Assembly: GCA_026984215.1 (NCBI GenBank) | Contig: JALSSO010000075.1 | Location: 1 to 36,987 of the forward strand | DNA: 36,987 nt | DNA from: Gammaproteobacteria bacterium | GTDB lineage: Bacteria > Pseudomonadota > Gammaproteobacteria > JAJDOJ01 | Reading direction: 5' to 3' | Shown here: piece after piece, positions 36,272-36,987 of the stretch | Numbering within the stretch: the stretch's first letter is position 1 | Layout of the letters: every line of letters starts with the position of its first letter | Position numbers and translations under genes: made by a program | The notes under the pieces: generated by a model | Seen by the model: the letters and a program-made list of their open reading frames with translations, nothing else | Database searches by the model: none | What the model was told of the DNA's origin: nothing

Positions 36272-36426
36272 GGATCTACATGGGGCCGCAACGGCGAGAT
36301 GCCGAATGATACTGGTTTTTGGTCCCACCGCCTCGCCTCGTCATCCGGGGCCCCGGGAGGGGCCGGCCATGGACCGTCGTTGTTGTATAGTGGAGCTTCC
36401 ACGCGGATCATGCGGGGGACGCCGGT

Positions 36427-36768
36427 GTGCGCAAGGGGTTCCGGGGGGTGATGGCGGTGGGGCTGTGCCTGTGTGCCGCGGGTGTATGGCAGTCGGCCGG
36501 GGCGTTCTTCTTCTGCGGCTCGTTCGGCGGCGGCGCAAGGGGACGCGTACAACGCAGTCCCCTGCCACCTGTTCCGTTTCGTCCGCCCATGCTGCCGCGG
36601 TGGGTGGAAACCACGCCGACGGGTCAGGCGGAGCCCCCGCGCACGGTCCGTTCCGGCGCCGGCCCGGAACGCGTGCGCGCGAATCCCTGGCGTCATCTGG
36701 GGACCGAAGCCCCGGCCGGGGAGGCCGCCGTCCCAACAGGCACGACGCAGGAGTCGCCGCAACGATGA
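36427..36768 (+). CDS. Small secreted proline-rich protein
   Basis: Predicted exported protein of 113 residues. A signal peptide covers about 1-26 (MRKGFRGV, then MAVGLCLCAAGVW and an SAGA cleavage region). The mature start FFFCGSFGGG is followed by Pro/Arg-rich, probably disordered sequence. GTG 36427 has GGGGGA seven bases upstream. Its stop overlaps the next gene as ATGA, so the two should be made together. I do not recognise a family. Confidence 0.6.
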   Translation: MRKGFRGVMAVGLCLCAAGVWQSAGAFFFCGSFGGGARGRVQRSPLPPVPFRPPMLPRWVETTPTGQAEPPRTVRSGAGPERVRANPWRHLGTEAPAGEAAVPTGTTQESPQR

Positions 36769-36987
36769 TCGACGTGCACAGGAACGTGAGCCGGGGGGTG
36801 CTGGTGCGCATGGTCGTGCTGGGCGCGTTGCTTGCGGCCGGCGTCGCCTGGGCCTGGGGTCCCATTCACGATTTCTATCTGCGCGGTCAGCTGACCCGCG
36901 TGGGCATCGTGATCAACGGGGCGATCGTCGTTCTGTTCTTGTTCGGCGTCGGGCGGATCGCCAACAATCTCTGGCGCTACATGCGCG
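36765..36987 (+). CDS. Membrane protein, 3' truncated by window edge
   Basis: Only the first 74 residues are present. Two hydrophobic helices are visible, at about 12-32 (VLVRMVVLGALLAAGVAWAW) and 46-64 (VGIVINGAIVVLFLFGVGR), separated by PIHDFYLRGQLTR. The second helix with an Ile/Asn-Gly start recalls the N-terminus of some MotA/TolQ/ExbB proton-channel proteins, but the diagnostic part lies outside the window. ATG 36765 overlaps the preceding stop (ATGA). Confidence 0.6.
   Translation, partial: MIDVHRNVSRGVLVRMVVLGALLAAGVAWAWGPIHDFYLRGQLTRVGIVINGAIVVLFLFGVGRIANNLWRYMR

Noticed and set aside
1-36987. CRISPR arrays, insertion sequences, prophage or integron structures
   Set aside because: No direct-repeat/spacer pattern, transposase or integrase was found; coding is continuous and housekeeping in character.

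Overview
The window is GC-rich, densely packed chromosomal DNA from a free-living gammaproteobacterium. Several gene neighbourhoods point there: miaB-phoH-ybeY-corC-lnt, purM-purN back to back with a DUF2066/hda cluster, nadD-rsfS-rlmH-maf-rng-yhdP, leuS-lptE and smpB. The protein sequences and GTG/TTG-rich starts suggest something near Chromatiales/Ectothiorhodospiraceae, but genus is not decidable from this sequence. No rRNA, tRNA, CRISPR array, insertion sequence or prophage was seen.

Layout. (1) 1-2051: the 3' part of a secreted protein with a canonical EF-hand loop, then galE. (2) 2063-8799, plus strand: miaB, phoH (TTG start), ybeY, corC, lnt, then a bifunctional GDP-mannose enzyme (manC/algA) joined to lnt by an ATGA overlap. 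(3) 8823-11251, minus strand: a DUF2066 secreted protein, a CDP-alcohol phosphatidyltransferase and hda. (4) 11401-13119, plus: purM-purN. (5) 13132-23983, minus: nine genes in one apparent operon, in transcription order holA, proA, nadD, rsfS, rlmH, maf, rng, yhdP and a nitrilase-family amidase. (6) 24279-26492, plus: a DUF1631 protein, convergent with a zinc-ribbon protein (26505-27035, minus). (7) 27187-33822, plus: leuS, lptE, a small lipoprotein, and a large secreted M4 (thermolysin-type) metalloprotease with a GlyGly-CTERM-like tail, closed by a strong intrinsic terminator. (8) 33908-36271: smpB and a GNAT acetyltransferase (minus), a 101-residue conserved-looking protein (plus), arfB and a membrane J-domain protein (minus). 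(9) 36427 to the right edge, plus: a small secreted protein coupled to a truncated membrane protein.

Most of the content is housekeeping: tRNA modification and charging, ribosome maturation and rescue, NAD, proline and purine synthesis, lipoprotein and LPS assembly, and replication control. The accessory highlight is the lipoprotein/M4-protease pair at 30.3-33.8 kb. The small lipoprotein carries an SGGFAG segment and a layout that resemble emfourin-type inhibitors of M4 peptidases, so the pair may be a secreted protease with a cell-anchored inhibitor. Other points of note are the split of the usual leuS-lptE-holA-nadD order by a DUF1631 gene and an orientation change, two probable near-leaderless promoters (miaB, smpB) whose -10 boxes contain the upstream gene's TAA stop, and a 20-bp near-palindrome in the holA/DUF1631 divergent promoter region.
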